A DNA stretch of 64,000 nucleotides from Synanceia verrucosa (taxonomy: Eukaryota; Chordata; Actinopteri; Perciformes; Synanceiidae). Shown here piece after piece: positions 12,421 to 22,849 of this stretch. The DNA is taken from NCBI GenBank assembly GCA_029721515.1, contig JAQQSB010001360.1, positions 1 through 64,000 on the forward strand, given 5' to 3'. Numbering within the stretch: position 1 is the first letter of the stretch; every line of letters starts with the position of its first letter. Both the position numbers and the translations under genes were made by a program. The notes under the pieces were generated by a model, which searched no databases, was not told the origin of the DNA, and worked only from the letters and a program-made list of their open reading frames with translations.

Positions 12421-12599
12421 GCTACTAACAGCAGTGCGTGCTTAGCATCGGTAATAATAGCTTCAGTATGTCTCGTCTTGACGACACAACCTTTAAAATG
12501 TACACTAACGGCACAAATAACCATAATTTGGATACTTACCAATATTTTCAGACGAAAAAACACTGGATTCAGGACGCTAACTTGGCATAACTGTCTATT

Positions 12600-12756
12600 C
12601 AATGTCATGTTATCAGACACCAAATTAACAGTAGTTTGATGTCAGGTATTGAGCAGCAACGTTGATTTGATGTCAAGTATTTTGACTTGCAACGTATAGC
12701 ACTTAAGATAGTAGTCAAAATCTTGACTATTTCTCAACATCAAATTGACCTCAAGG
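12600..12756. repeat. Right sub-terminal repeats of the transposon
   Basis: Repeated TTGATGTCAA/GTATTTTGAC motifs occur near 12635-12645, 12662-12685 and 12735-12750. They parallel the TTGATATCAAA and TTGATGTCAAA motifs next to the left end. Confidence 0.6.
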
Positions 12757-12767
12757 TGCCCGCTGGG
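12757..12767. repeat. Right terminal inverted repeat
   Basis: TGCCCGCTGGG, followed by TA at 12768-12769. It is an exact reverse complement of the left end. Confidence 0.85.
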
Positions 12768-15024
12768 TAGCTTAAGCTAATCTGCTAATGCTGGGTTGAA
12801 TGTTTTGGGAAGGTGAAGCAGAATAAATTTTGAAAAAATATAAATGTATAATTTGCTGCAATCCAAGATGCTGTTCAGAAACACTTTTTGTTCTACTGGG
12901 TGAAATGCTCCTTCTACTCTGACAGCAGTCAATACATGATGTGTTCAGAAAAAGGAAGGGAAAGAATCAGACCTCTGTGGCAGCTACAGGACTGTAAATA
13001 CTCTGACCAATCAACTGACACTCAGAGCGAGATGAGAGAACCAATCATGTGTCATCCTGCTCATGTCCCTCCCTCCTCCCCGCTGTTGCTGGAAATATCA
13101 AACACACAGTTCATCTGCAGAAATACAGAGATAGCAGGGAAATCCCTTCTGTAGGGAACAATGTCAGAGAAAATGCAGCCAAAAATACCACTTCCAGTGT
13201 TACTTCTGACGACTCATCATGCTAAACAGACAAAGAGAAGAAAGAGGGAGGAAGAAAAGACTGAAAGACAAAACTCTGGATAAAGCTAAGAGGACAAACC
13301 AGAGTGAACATCGGTGGAGACACTGAGACATCTGAAGGGACTGAAAAGTGATGCAGAAGTTACTTTCGTCCTGTTGGACAGGTAATTATTTGTTTAGCTT
13401 AGAGAGGAGTTATTATTTTCATGAAATATGTAATGTTTGCTAACTTAGCTACTGTTGTAGCGTGTATTAGCGTAGGTGTGGCTTGTATTGAAGAGGTTAT
13501 AGGATATGACATTTTGACCATATTGCACAGTCATAGTCTCCAGTGTCTGCATTATAAAGATGCTCACAGACTCCAGCAGACTGAACGGAGCAGAATCTGG
13601 ATGTCCGTTCAGCTCAAAGCTTCCATAGTGGAGCGCTCTGCCGCTAGCCATTTATCATTTAAGTTCAGATGTCACATTTAAAGTGGGTGATGTGAAAATA
13701 AATAAATGCTGTTGTGAGACAACAGTATGGAGCAGAGACCGTGACCTTTGCAAAATTTGAGCTCTGGGCACTCCGTGTCCGCTCTACCGAATACGCTTGG
13801 GCCTTTAGCTCAATGCTAACTTGGTCATGCTAGCTGATCTGTGCTTGTAAACTAGTCGTCAGTGCCGCTTATATTTAGGCGGTGGGCCGAGGCCGCGTAT
13901 CTGCTTTAGTTTTTAAAAATAATGATCCCTAGTGAGGGAGGACCTGGATCTTTTACATTTTAAAGTTTATTTTTTTCTTAATCAGATTTTCTTTGTTGGC
14001 ACTCGTGATTCTTGCACATTTTTCCACGATCATAGTGTAAAGTTCATTAAATTTGCAGGCAAACGCCGCAGCTTACTATATCAGCTAAACCAATGGCACG
14101 CAACCATATAAATCACGTGACGTTGTTCAGCCAATCAGGCGTAGCTCTGCGAAGACAGCTGCTGCTCTCAAGATCAACTCGTGGATACGAAGTGGAGACA
14201 GAGATACAGCCATGGAAAAAGTACACGAAATATTTTGAGCTAAATAAGCAGCGTCTACGTGTGTAGGTATGTATTAATGCTAGCTATGGTATTTATTTGA
14301 TGTATAACCTTTGGCGAGGCGACATTTATAATTGTAAAGGTAACGCTAACCAATAGCCTAGCTAAAATCCTACCGGGTGTTAACAACTTGGGCTCACTTA
14401 ATCAGTCAATTAAGCTCAAGAGACCTGAATCTATATTTCGCTATCGCTAACTATTCTAATCAAATCAATATTACATTATTCATTTAACATGATGTGAATA
14501 ACCCAAAGTGTTGGAAGTCAAGCATGTGGTAATTTAGCAGCTGAAAAACCACGCACTCACAGTGTGTGAGTATAATTAACATTACTAGTTAGTTTATTTA
14601 CTGTATTTTATTGGTGTTACCGTACTACTTTACTTGCTCCCCCATCAGTCTAAGCATCGCTGAGCTCAGAGCAGCCTTCTGCGAGCTGCAACACACCCCC
14701 CCCCCAGATCAGATGCCAGACTTAGCAAGTTTTGGGGGAAACCCTGAGCATAATTAGATATTTTAGTATTTAGGCTAATATTTGATACAACATGAACCTT
14801 GTTGTCTAAGTGTAAGTTGTATTTTAATCAGCTCAGTGGCACATCAATTGTGTGAAATTTTAATTCATTAAGCACTAACAACTAAATTAATTAACTAACA
14901 ACTAAACTAACTAAATTCCCACTAGGTAATACTCCCATGATGGACAATGAGAAATGGTGGTCAAACCATACACTGTTGGTTAAGTCATTTTATTCTAATA
15001 ATCATCTGCTAATTCTAATCGCCA
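12768..15024. other. Mostly unannotated DNA with a possible first exon
   Basis: No protein-coding gene recognised. Near 13160-13380 a purine-rich stretch (AGAGAAGAAAGAGGGAGG) ends in CTGTTGGACAG followed by GTAATT, which could be a non-coding exon with a splice donor; this is weak. CCAAT-type motifs lie near 14090 and 14130, beside a CACGTGAC. A diverged unnamed repeat sits at about 13880-14040 and is listed separately. Confidence 0.35.
13880..14040 (+). repeat. Unnamed diverged repeat, copy 1
   Basis: TAGGCGGTGGGCC, GATCCC-A-GAGGGAGGACCT, TTGTTGGCACTC and TCTTGCACATTTTT occur here in order. The same blocks occur in the same order on the minus strand at about 27035-26905. I cannot assign the family. 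The conserved blocks with diverged spacers could suggest a structured RNA or a SINE body; that is speculation. Confidence 0.5.
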
Positions 15025-15740
15025 TCAAACAAGGAACACAGTGACAGGAACAAATAACATGAACACATAAACACAGTACTGGTTGATAAGAAGGGTTAGC
15101 ATCTCATGCTGGCCCAAGAACCCCTCGTCATCTTCAAATGACCTGTTGCCACAGTTTGTGCATTGACACAGGTTTGTGCATGGCAGCTCATGCAGTTTGC
15201 AGGTGCATCTCCCATCAGCAATACTCATCTTATCATCTTAACACAGTTTTTTTTTTTTTTTTTTAATTTATTTTTTTTAACAAGAGCAGTGCACCAGTTC
15301 CAGTATTGCCTCTGAAGCTGGGGGAACTGTCATCCAGTCCACTTCTTCCTTTCTCTTACAATGTTTTTAAAAAGCATGTTCAACCTACAGAGTCATAACA
15401 CTTATTGTCTTTTTAAAAGCCTCTCCTCAATCACAGTCTCGCAGAAATACTTGTACCCATTTTCATACAAGTTGCTCTCTATTGTCTCATTTGTCTTTTT
15501 AGAAGGTACCGAGTATAGTCTCTGAAACAGGTGAAGTGGTATCTTGCTTCACTGGCCACTAAGTCCCTGTCCCGAATGTGCAGAAGAAGACTCATCTCTT
15601 CTTTCTTCAGCTGCCAGAAGCAGTTTACCAGCTATGATTGTTTCACACTGAATCAGTTTTTCTTTGATTCTTTTCCAGGTGTATGACTCATTTTTGTATT
15701 TTTCATGTTTGCAAATTATGCATTGTACTGGCAATAGGTG
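15025..15740 (-). pseudogene. Remnant of a cysteine-rich protein gene
   Basis: The upstream piece (15734 down) reads C-x2-C (QCIICK), ESYTWKRIKEKL, AGKLLLAAEER. Then in shifted frames it reads IRDRDLVASEARYHF, TCFRDYTRYL and YKYFCETVIEERL, down to about 15430. About 200 bases further, 15228-15120 reads GRCTCKLHELPCTNLCQC followed by CGNRSFEDDE, a CXC-like cysteine block. I associate this pairing of an N-terminal block and a C-terminal Cys block with uncharacterised fish ORFs of transposon ancestry, but I cannot name the family. Several frameshifts and a large missing centre make it a pseudogene. Confidence 0.55.
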
Positions 15741-15771
15741 TGGTGCCCGCTTGGATGTGTGGAGGTTGTGT

Positions 15772-16120
15772 TGTAATGAGTACTGTTAATGGAACAGCAT
15801 TTCCCAGCACGCCGTGGGAGCTTTTGGCATGCACAGTAGCCACTAGAGCAGGAAGTAACAGACAGCTAGCGTGGGGGGAACAGAAGGTTCATGCTTACAT
15901 GCTGGGTGTGTGAATAAACGTTCACTAGACCAGCAACACGCCTCGTCTGCTAATTATATATATATAAAGAGACAGACAACACAGAGGTCACCAGTGTGTG
16001 ATCTCAGAGCCTGTGTCTTTGCTGCAGTTCCCTCACCATAGTCTGTTTCTCTTTCTACCCCTGGCTCTAAAAACAAGAAGCAGACAACACATTTCGGCTT
16101 CTCTTCATTACATTATAACA
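15772..16120 (+). mobile_element. Probable solo LTR (gypsy-like)
   Basis: Begins TGTAATGAGTACTG and ends CATTATAACA. Inside are GTGTGAATAAACGTTCAC and CCAGCAACACGCCTCGTC, phrases I associate with fish gypsy LTR R/U5 regions. No internal domain follows and no clear target duplication is seen, so the boundaries are approximate. It lies immediately upstream of the minus-strand Cys-rich remnant and may have truncated it. Confidence 0.5.
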
Positions 16121-17486
16121 GTTTGAACATGTCAGGTTAGTGGCACCATATTTATTGTTATTTTAACTCTCAGGTACACTTCCAAAGATTACAGTTGGGG
16201 ACAATAACGTCTGCATGTGCCTTGTGTAATAGCTTGCATTCTTATCCATGTTTTGTCTTTTTTCAGGAGGTGTATATATTTTTGTTGTTTTCTTGTTTGT
16301 ATTTCATTTTTTGGTCATTGTATTGCCTTGACTATGGGCTCAATCAAATCAAATGATCATTTCTCTTATTTGTCTTAGACTCACAGCTGAAGTTCAAGAA
16401 TCACATTGACATGAGTGTTCTGATTTGACACCTACCCTGTTTTTCAGCCTCTTTCTGAAATAAAGGTGCCTTTTCACATCTTCTCTGGACTTGTTTTATG
16501 TTTGTCATGTTTGTAAAGTGGCTGTAGCAGTCTCTGTGATAGCCACTGTTTGCTGGAATTGCAGCAGGTTCCTGAAGTTTGAGGTTTACAGTTAACTTAT
16601 TTATAAGTGCTAAACACTACACCACTGTGCCACCCTCAAGTACAATACATTATATTAAAATAATCTTACTGTTAGTAGCATTTTAAAGCTCCATTAATCT
16701 TAACGCAGAGACAAATGATTATAAGTTAACACAATTATAAAATATATAAGGACAGTTAATGAACATATATGTAGTCAAAGCTAACTTCCATGTTCACTCT
16801 CTTGTCAAGCTAAAGCCATCCACATAACACAACGACTATTTAGTATGACAACAAACCTTGGTTTTAAGGTTAAATTTAAGCACTGGCTCATCTGCCACAG
16901 TACTCTCTCTGGTACTAAGTCTTTCCACAGAAACACAACAAAAGTCAAAATTTTCTTCCATCCTGTGTCTATGAAGGGGGTTACAGGACCGTCTTTATCC
17001 AAAAGATGCATACAGCATTCCATTTCTGTGGTTTGCTAGCAAATGTAGTTTCAAGAGGAGGAGTGTAGTATGTGTGTGGCTAATTGTTATGACATTATGC
17101 TAATTTTGTCAGAGATGAAAAAAATAACATCTTACTGGATCTCAGATGTTGGAAATCAGTCTGTTTTATGTTTTATGTGCAAAGTTCACAAAGACATTTT
17201 GAAGACATTGTTACAGAAGACTTCAGTTTTCCTGCTTTTATCAAGCTTGATGACGAACTGTCAGTTAACTTGATTAATTTCATCTCCTCTTAAAGTGATT
17301 GATATTTAAATGTGTTGTTATATTAGCATTGTGTGTAAGCGTGTATTGCGATCTTTAACTTGTTTATGTACTGTACCCCTATAGTGTTAGCTTACAGCCG
17401 CAGCAGCAGTTTAACAATGTATCCATGGTAAATTTCAAATTTCGCAAATTTCGAGACGTGTCATTGGACAATAACTACAACTACGT
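16121..17486. other. Unannotated DNA with a SINE scrap
   Basis: No gene recognised. Positions about 16605-16636 (GTGCTAAACACTACACCACTGTGCCACC) resemble the reverse-strand head of a V-SINE. Short open frames at 16845-17039 and 17070-17273 show no family motif. The region ends at the CATG target duplication (17487-17490) of the next element. Confidence 0.4.
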
Positions 17487-17490
17487 CATG

Positions 17491-18813
17491 TGTGATACAT
17501 TGAATTTTTTTCATCTTTTTGATTGTCAATTCTTTGTGTAAGTGAGCTCATTAAGCATTTAAAACGGTTATTTAAAATGTCATTAAAACAGATAGTGACA
17601 CAGAAAAAAATCATTAATAATAGTTCATGGATATAAAGGTAAAAATAACTTTAAAAAACGAAGTCATGTGGAAAAAGAAGTGGAAATGGTTAAAAATGTA
17701 AAAATTCTGCGAGAGGGGTTAAAATGGTTAACAACAGTTAATATGGATTTCAAAGACATTTAAAAAGGTGTAAATATACCTGCCTGTAATGAGATAATTC
17801 ATGATAAGTCGTTGATCCTTTGAAAAGAGAAATCGGTGGTTGATTAGTAATGCCTGCAAGGTTTTAGACATATCTACCTGATGGGAGTGGATCCATGATC
17901 GATGTGTTGATCCTTTGTGGTTAAAAATCTGTGATTGATTATTCATGTCTGTAAATCACGGAAGGGGGAGCTCTCGCCATGATGCCTCATTCTCGGTCCT
18001 GCTGCCAGAGAGGGAGCTTCGTGTCTGAGTGTCATTATTATTATCTCCCCTTTTCAGGTGAAAAATGAGTGTTAATCCGTCTGGACTGAGATATGTTTGC
18101 TGGCATGTTTTGTTGATGTTCTCTCAGCATCCTGACTCGAGTTTGAGTGTGTTAAAACATCATTTATATCGTTTGACTGTTAATTGAGATACTGCTAGTA
18201 GGCAGCTAATTTCTGTTTCTACGGTGACCAGCACAGGAAGACACGTGATTAGCGCCGCTACAACACATATTGTGCACTGTTTAATGGTGTTTGACTGAAT
18301 GAGATGCACCTTTAGAGCATTAAAGTGATTGTGTGTTTTGAAGATAGCATGCTCATTGTTCAGGTGTGTACTGTGATAAGGAGCACATAGAAGAGACACT
18401 GCTGCAGATGTTTTATATAATATATTTTATTATTATCTGTATTTGTAGTACAGTGGAGTTGAACAAAGTCAACTTATGTGTACTGGATTATAGTCTAATT
18501 TCATGAGTACTTACCATATTTTGTTCCTGTAAAAGAAAAAGAGAAATGTTAATGTCTTTGATGTTTACTTGACTGTAAAAGACACCTGTAAGAAGAAAAA
18601 TATAAGGTTAGAAGGTAAGTAATAGTTGCAAAAATGGAAATTGACACTATTATTGTAGTATGTTGCTCCTAAACAATTTTTGTAACTTTGTAAACATTTT
18701 TTGTAACTTTGTAAACAATTTTAAAGACAATACTAATTCTCGGTCCTGCTGCCAGAGAGGGAGCTTCGTGTCTGAGCGCCATTATTAAAATCTCCCCTTT
18801 TCAGGGTGTAACA
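17491..18813 (+). repeat. Gypsy 5' LTR
   Basis: Starts TGTGATAC and ends GGTGTAACA. Unusually, a ~70-base phrase with TTCTCGGTCCTGCTGCCAGA and ATCTCCCCTTTTCAGG occurs twice, at about 17990-18058 and 18737-18805. The second copy is the LTR's actual 3' end. A 79-codon minus-strand open frame (18160-18399) is present in both LTRs but resembles nothing known to me. Confidence 0.93.
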
Positions 18814-18835
18814 TTTTGGAGGCACCGCTGGGATG
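18814..18835 (+). other. Primer-binding-site candidate
   Basis: TGGAGGCACCGCTGGGAT starts a few bases after the 5' LTR. It has the TGG start and 18-base length expected of a tRNA primer site. I could not match it confidently to a particular tRNA 3' end. Confidence 0.5.
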
Positions 18836-19109
18836 AAGGTGACTAGGGCCAGCTGTCCCAGATAGACGTCCTAGACCATCCTTCAGCCCATCACATCAAC
18901 AGCCTGGTTGGACAAGAACGTGTGGTGATCCAACAGCTGCGTGGAGAGACTTGTATGCAATCTGAGGTTAACCGCTGGTGCCAGGAGAGCTGAGCCGCCT
19001 CTTCTACAAAGAGAAGGTCCTGCATCACACTGCCATTGTCCACAGGTCAGAGACTGAGATTGAGTCATCACAGCTCGAGACTTGAAGCTAGAAGTTTGTG
19101 GTGCTCTGT

Positions 19110-20690
19110 ACACATTGACACGAGATGACTTGATTGAAGTTTGTGATTTTCTAACTATTGCTGGTTTACGGTCTGAAAAGGTATCCGCAAAAGCCGCCCT
19201 CCCTCATCTTGCATATCATAGGCTACCTAGAGAGAGAACAGTTAAGTGATATTGAGGATGGCGGTATGACAGAGTAACTGATGTTAAAAGATAAAATTGT
19301 CGGGTTGCAACAGGCTGCTGAAAAAATGCAGTAGTACAAGTAACTTCAGAACCAGAATAGACGGATGTAACACAAGAAGAGGTTGTTCAGTCATCAGAAT
19401 CAGAGCGGCTGAAAAAAGAAATAGAAACACTACGAGCAGCATTAGCGCTATCACTACAAGAGAAGCCAAACCAAACCAGTGGGGCTAAAAATCCAGTTCA
19501 TGGGGATGGTAATAGTGCTAAACAGGAAAATATTACTGCCCAACAGACCTCCCAACCCCGTCTCTCGCTACAGTGGAGCAGAGAATTCAAAATATCAGGC
19601 CAGATTGGTGAGCCAGGCCAAAAGACAAACTCAGTTTCTCAAGTCTTGCACACCAAATTGAGCAGGGCATTAGTAAGGGAGTTCCTGAGATAGAAATAGT
19701 GGATGCAGTGATAAGGGCAATAGCACCAGGCCTACAACTACGCAGTTACCTGGAAGGCAAAACCAACCTCACTTTACCTACCTTGAGGAGGATCTTGAGG
19801 TCCCATTTCCAAGAAAAGGGTGCAACTGAACTGTACAAACAACTCACCTCAGAGGCCCAAAGTAGTAAGGAAGCACCACAGAACTTACTGATTCGTGCTC
19901 CTAGACTTGAGACAAAAATACTATTTGCCTCACAGGAAGCCGAATCTGGTCTGAGATATGATCCTGTTCTTGTACAAAGCATGTTCCTCCATACTGTTCT
20001 GACAGGCCTGCTAAATGATAGCATTAAAAGTGACCTCCAGCCATACTTGCAACAAACAAACGTAAGTGATGAGCTCCTCCTTGAGAAACTTAATATTGCC
20101 TGCGCAAATGAAACAGAGAGACAAAATAAAAAGAAACCACTTACCCAACAGCGACCAACCACTGTACATGCAGTTCAGTCTGCCGACACACCTGCAGATA
20201 AAAAGAAAAAGGATCAAAATGCAGAACACAGCAATAAAGCTCAGCCTGATTTACTGAATGAACTGAAAGAAATACACTCTGACGTGGCATTATTAAAAAC
20301 CTGGGCACTGAAGTTGCTGAGATCAGAGAGTCAGTTAAACAGCCTAATCCTGCACAGACACAATACCTGGCCCCACCTGTAATGCAGGAATGCATACTCC
20401 CTCCTCAGTCCCATTATCCACCACAAAACTGTTGGCCCTCCAGGACCAGGACAAAGAGGAGATAGAGCTCAATACCAACAGAGGTTTGCGCCACAACACT
20501 ATTATCCTGCTCCTGGTCATGCCCGCTTGAGAAAATGCAGTGGCTGCCAACAAGGTGGAAATGAATACTGTACCCATTGCTACAGATGTGGTAGCAGCGA
20601 GCACTTCCTAGCAGGCTGCAGGGCGAGAGGAACTAGACAAGAGAGGGGGGGTTCTTTAAACACGACAGGGTTACCCCCACGGGACAGGGA
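19110..20690 (+). pseudogene. Gag remnant of the gypsy element
   Basis: An N-terminal part (about 19110-19690, several frames) includes a coiled-coil-like stretch (SERLKKEIETLRAALAL). The longest open stretch, 19699-20382, is capsid-like: LRSYLEGKTNLTLPTLRRIL, then HTVLTGLLND near residues 97-106, and a Lys-rich linker. The reading then passes through apparent frame changes into a Pro/Gln-rich part and a CCHC knuckle at 20578-20619. Gag would form the particle and bind element RNA. The assignment rests on position and the knuckle; the capsid itself is diverged. Broken by stops and frameshifts. Confidence 0.75.
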
Positions 20691-20833
20691 GTAACCAGTG
20701 ACCCAACAGTGTCCCAACAGCATTGCTCCTACTGTGATGTCACTGGGAAAACCAAAGATTCAGAAGATATGCATCCTGTAAAATAGACATTTACTGTTCT
20801 AAAACCTGTCAAGTTGAACACTGGCCAAAACAC
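20578..20833 (+). other. CCHC knuckle followed by a MYND-like zinc finger
   Basis: CYRCGSSEHFLAGC at 20578-20619 is a clean C-x2-C-x4-H-x4-C knuckle. About 100 bases later, CSYC (20724-20735) and then, after a frame change, a CKIDIYC...C...EHW..H block (20777-20833) fit the MYND pattern. One expected Cys reads Tyr (YASC), and the final Cys is not seen. MYND fingers normally mediate protein-protein contacts. The finger lies between Gag and protease. Confidence 0.7.
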
Positions 20834-20934
20834 AAAAACAGTGTAAACATTCCACCAACCCCCAAGCAAATCAGTGCTCTCACACAAAGGCAAATCAAAA
20901 CAGCACCAAGAAAGGGGACAGCCAATCTCGCCTT

Positions 20935-21264
20935 GTTGCTCTGGTAGGGAAAAGATGTATTGTTGAGTGCTACATACAAGGCTGCAGAACTCAAGTGTTA
21001 TGGGATACAGGCTCCCAAGTCTGCATCGTTGATGAAAAGTGGAAAAAGAAACATCTGCCACATGAGAAGCTAAGGGATGTCTCAGAGTTACTTGATGGAC
21101 TCAGCAATCTTCAAGTCACAGCTGCTAACGGACATAACATGCCTTACAAGGGTTTCATCGAGGTCGCTTTTGGATTAGCAGCAGAGGGAACTGACCCCAA
21201 AGAACTTGTTGTCCCCATGCTTGTGATCAAAGGTCGGCCTCTCCCAGCCCATCTTAGGTTTTAA
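20935..21264 (+). pseudogene. Retroelement aspartic protease
   Basis: The open frame 20995-21264 starts just before VLWDTGSQVCIVDEKW. The DTGS active-site motif is at 21004-21015. Later hydrophobic blocks (LQVTAANGHNMPYKGFIEVAF, VVPMLVI) match the retropepsin flap and core strands. It would cut Gag and Pol. It is read here as part of a broken polyprotein rather than a separate gene; the homology changes frame at both edges. Confidence 0.8.
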
Positions 21265-21879
21265 TGTCATTGAGCAAATCTTAACATCCCGCAGCCCAGA
21301 ACAACTGGATCCTACAAGACGAGAACAGTTACATGAGACATTAAGAGTGGCTCTCCCCAGCCTCAATAAAAATAGTGTCACAGCCTTCATTGATCTAGTG
21401 ACTACTGAACAATCATGTGACAACATTGTGGTGAAGACAACAAAAGAAAAAGTTACTGTGCCCAAACACACCTCGTTCAGATTGATTGTATGGTGCAGAC
21501 AGTGCCGCCAAGAAAGATATAACACTTCTTTTTGAGCCCGATGTTAATCCTCAGTGGGCTGAAGGCCTTGAGTTTTGTGAGACACTGGTAAAGCTCAGAC
21601 ATGGTGTTTCACCTACATTGTTCTTGATGTTCAAAACCCAACTGATCACGATATTGAGCTGTCAGGAAAGACTGTTATGGGCACCTTGCAGCAAGTTCAA
21701 GCTGTTTATCCTGCCACCATCTTGGAGAAACCCAATACTCTACATCAAGTGTCAGTGAGTCAAGTGAACACAGAAGGTAAGGAATTAAGTGACACTCAGT
21801 GGGACCCACCAATAGACCTGAGCCATCTGAGTGAACCTGAACAAGTGGTGGTGCAAAATATGCTTCGTGATCTAATGCT

Positions 21880-22740
21880 CCTCCTTTTCCAGATCAGATG
21901 ATGACATCGGCTGTATTGAAAAGTTGAAGTTGAGCCTATCTTTGAAAGACATGGATCCTGTTGCACGCACCTACCTGTCAGTGCCAAAGCCATTATACAA
22001 AGAGATGAAATACTACCTACACAACCTCATTGCGCAAGGATGGGTGAAGAAATCCAGCTCATCCTATGCGCCCCTGTTGTCTGCATGAGGAAAAAGATGG
22101 TAGCGCACGCCTTTGTATAGACTACCGAGAACTAAACAAGAAGACACACCCGGATAGGCAACCAATCCCTCGGGTGCAGGACATTCTTGATAGTCTTGGT
22201 GGCAACTCATGGTTTTCAAGTTATTAGACCAGGGAAAGGCCTACCATCAGGGCTTTATGGATGAAGACAGTAGGCATTTGACTGCATTTGTGACTCCATG
22301 GGGCCTCTATGAATGGATAAGAATTCCATTCGGGATAATGAACGCACTCCGCAGCCTTTCAACGCTGTATGGAGGAGTGTCTGGAGGAAGTGTGAGACAA
22401 CATCTGTGTGCCCTACCTGGATGATACACCAGTGTACAGTCAGTCATTTGAGGACCATGTAAGCCATGTCAGGAGAGTGCTCCAGCTGCTAAGGCGATAT
22501 GGGATCAAACTCAAACCCAGCAAGTGCGAGCTATTCAAATGTGAGGTTCGCTATCTAGGAAGGATTGTTTCAGCTGAAGGTAGCAAAATTGATCCAGCTG
22601 ATACCATTGCTGTACGAGCTTTGAAAGATAAGAGACCAAGCAATGTTGGAGAACTACGAGCTGTCATGGGCTTGTTAAGTTATTACAGGCAATACATAAA
22701 GGATTTTTCCGCATTATGGGCCACTTTATAACCTGCTGAA
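21880..22740 (+). pseudogene. Gypsy reverse transcriptase
   Basis: The fingers region reads DPVARTYLSVPKPLYKEM and LIAQGWVKKSSSSYAP. CIDYRELNKKTHPDR follows in another frame, then LDQGKAYHQGFM and TAFVTPWGLYEW..IPFG (22220-22345). The catalytic YLDD is at 22414-22425, followed by DHVSHVRRVLQLLRRYGIKL and KCELFKCEVRYLGRIVS. This block order is classic Ty3/gypsy. At least three frame changes (near 22080, 22200 and 22350) break it, so no full enzyme can be made from this copy. Confidence 0.9.
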
Positions 22741-22849
22741 AGGGACGCTGTTTAAGATGATGCACAGCAAAACAGAATAAATACAAGACGAGTTACAGGG
22801 AAAAGGAAAGGAGTACCATCTCACAAGCCAATTGTGTGGACTGAGGAAC

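Larger units (their letters stand above)
5516..12767 (-). mobile_element. 7.25-kb two-gene DNA transposon with CCCAGCGGGCA ends
   Basis: The ends are perfect 11-bp inverted repeats: CCCAGCGGGCA at 5516-5526 and TGCCCGCTGGG at 12757-12767. Both are flanked by TA, a likely 2-bp target duplication. TTGATGTCAA-type short repeats fill the sub-terminal DNA at both ends. Inside, on the minus strand, lie a Tnp2/EnSpm-like transposase (about 12.0-10.85 kb) and downstream a many-exon DUF4806-type gene (10.3-6.0 kb). A GC-rich segment precedes the transposase. Both genes carry lesions, so this copy is probably inactive. The superfamily call (CMC/EnSpm-like) rests on the transposase; the termini do not start with CACTA. 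Confidence 0.8.

Noticed and set aside
18160..18399. 79-codon minus-strand frame present in both gypsy LTRs (also 26183-26422)
   Set aside because: Near identity of the two LTRs explains its conservation; no family resemblance or supporting signals.
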